A stretch of DNA of 64,000 nucleotides from Alentia gelatinosa (lineage: Eukaryota > Annelida > Polychaeta > Phyllodocida > Polynoidae), in the NCBI GenBank assembly GCA_950022655.1, contig OX465584.1, positions 59,894,841-59,958,840 of the forward strand, written 5' to 3'. Position 1 is the stretch's first letter. The number at the start of each line of letters is the position of its first letter. A program made the position numbers and the translations under genes. The notes under the pieces were generated by a model. The model saw nothing but the letters and a program-made list of their open reading frames with translations. It was not told the DNA's origin and did no database searches. This document shows, in pieces, positions 63,431-64,000 of the stretch.

Positions 63431-64000
63431 GTCAACATTATTAATACTGTGTGTGATAGAGAACAGATAAACAAACAAACAAAACAGAGGAGCCATTAGG
63501 ACGTGTGATCGTTTGAATATTTCTTTTGTTATTGCTGCACAAGGAGCACGTGAATGACCTTGGGCATTGACAATACAAATGTGGATGTCAGATAGTTGGA
63601 TTGTACAACTGCCTTGAAGAGAACAGAATATTTGCTGCACATCTAACGCTTTTGAGGATATTCCGATTAAAACAGAAACGGGAGGAGGACAATTCTGCTC
63701 ATCTTGTTGCTCACTGCACTTAAATACAACGAGACTCAATAATTTACATATGCTCAGCTTCGGCTGCTCTATGAATACTGATGCACTCATACGCCCATAG
63801 TATTGAGGTATAAGGTTATATTGCATACTGTGCACACCCAGCAGCTGATACGCATGCGCATTGAGCAGCTCGTATGCTAATGACACGTGCTCTAATCTGA
63901 TTGTGAAGGACAGATAGCTTGCCTTATCGAAGATAATACTTATCTATGCAGCCAACGTCAAGCACACAGTAAGCGTATAACTGTACACCCTGGTCTTTAT
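63430..64000. other. Unassigned right edge
   Basis: A minus-strand frame at 63368-63886 is long (172 codons) but starts at GTG, runs into repeat R and has no visible domain. An NRF1-like ACGCATGCGCAT is present at 63850. Nothing firm can be said. Confidence 0.35.

Noticed and set aside
63368..63886. 172-codon minus-strand frame
   Set aside because: It needs a GTG start, enters dispersed repeat R and is not kept open in the other R copies.

Overview
The window looks like gene-poor, transposon-saturated nuclear DNA from a marine invertebrate. One host gene can be reconstructed with confidence: a four-exon AA15-type lytic polysaccharide monooxygenase (LPMO) on the minus strand (34721 to 25817). 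It has GT/AG introns of 2 to 4 kb, an N-terminal histidine after a signal peptide, and three cysteine modules at the C terminus. Spliceosomal introns, an EN-RT retrotransposon, a tRNA-type SINE head, an AATAAA/poly(A) retroposed sequence and many short TIR elements all mark a eukaryote. From memory, AA15 enzymes with such tails are typical of lophotrochozoans, so a mollusc is my best guess, but I could not test this.

Layout: 0-6.5 kb holds small repeats, a degenerate minisatellite and a 527-bp tandem duplication. 6.9-9.5 kb is a CAG-flanked TIR element with a CACTG-type MITE nested inside it, plus a minisatellite and a SINE head. 9.6-14.5 kb is an element with perfect 31-bp TIRs and a 9-bp target duplication; a frameshifted non-LTR retrotransposon lies inside it. 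14.6-25.8 kb is nested MITEs. 25.8-34.7 kb is the LPMO gene, whose introns are packed with repeats. 35-42 kb is more nested MITEs. 42.2-47 kb contains a broken multi-exon coding region of an unnamed invertebrate family, surrounded on both sides by a palindromic GAACGTTC motif. 47-59 kb has more MITEs, a possible first exon with an NRF1/ETS-like upstream region, and a poly(A)-tailed retrocopy. 59.2-61.8 kb is a satellite whose units carry a MITE terminus. 61.8-64 kb is mostly unassigned.

The most unusual content is in the repeats. (1) About sixteen copies of a two-hairpin element: a terminal sequence that exists in three versions is matched each time by an internal inverted copy, and a second hairpin has unrelated arms but a conserved apex. 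(2) TTAA-flanked elements carry arrays of a 34-bp unit, each unit containing a perfect or near-perfect 14-18 bp palindrome, at 2, 6, 6 and about 15 units. (3) The GAACGTTC field surrounds the broken gene. (4) A MITE sits 5 bp upstream of the LPMO start codon. Many TIR families here show 3-bp CWG or TWA flanks, as in PIF/Harbinger transposons. All coordinates and translations were read by eye; no database was searched.
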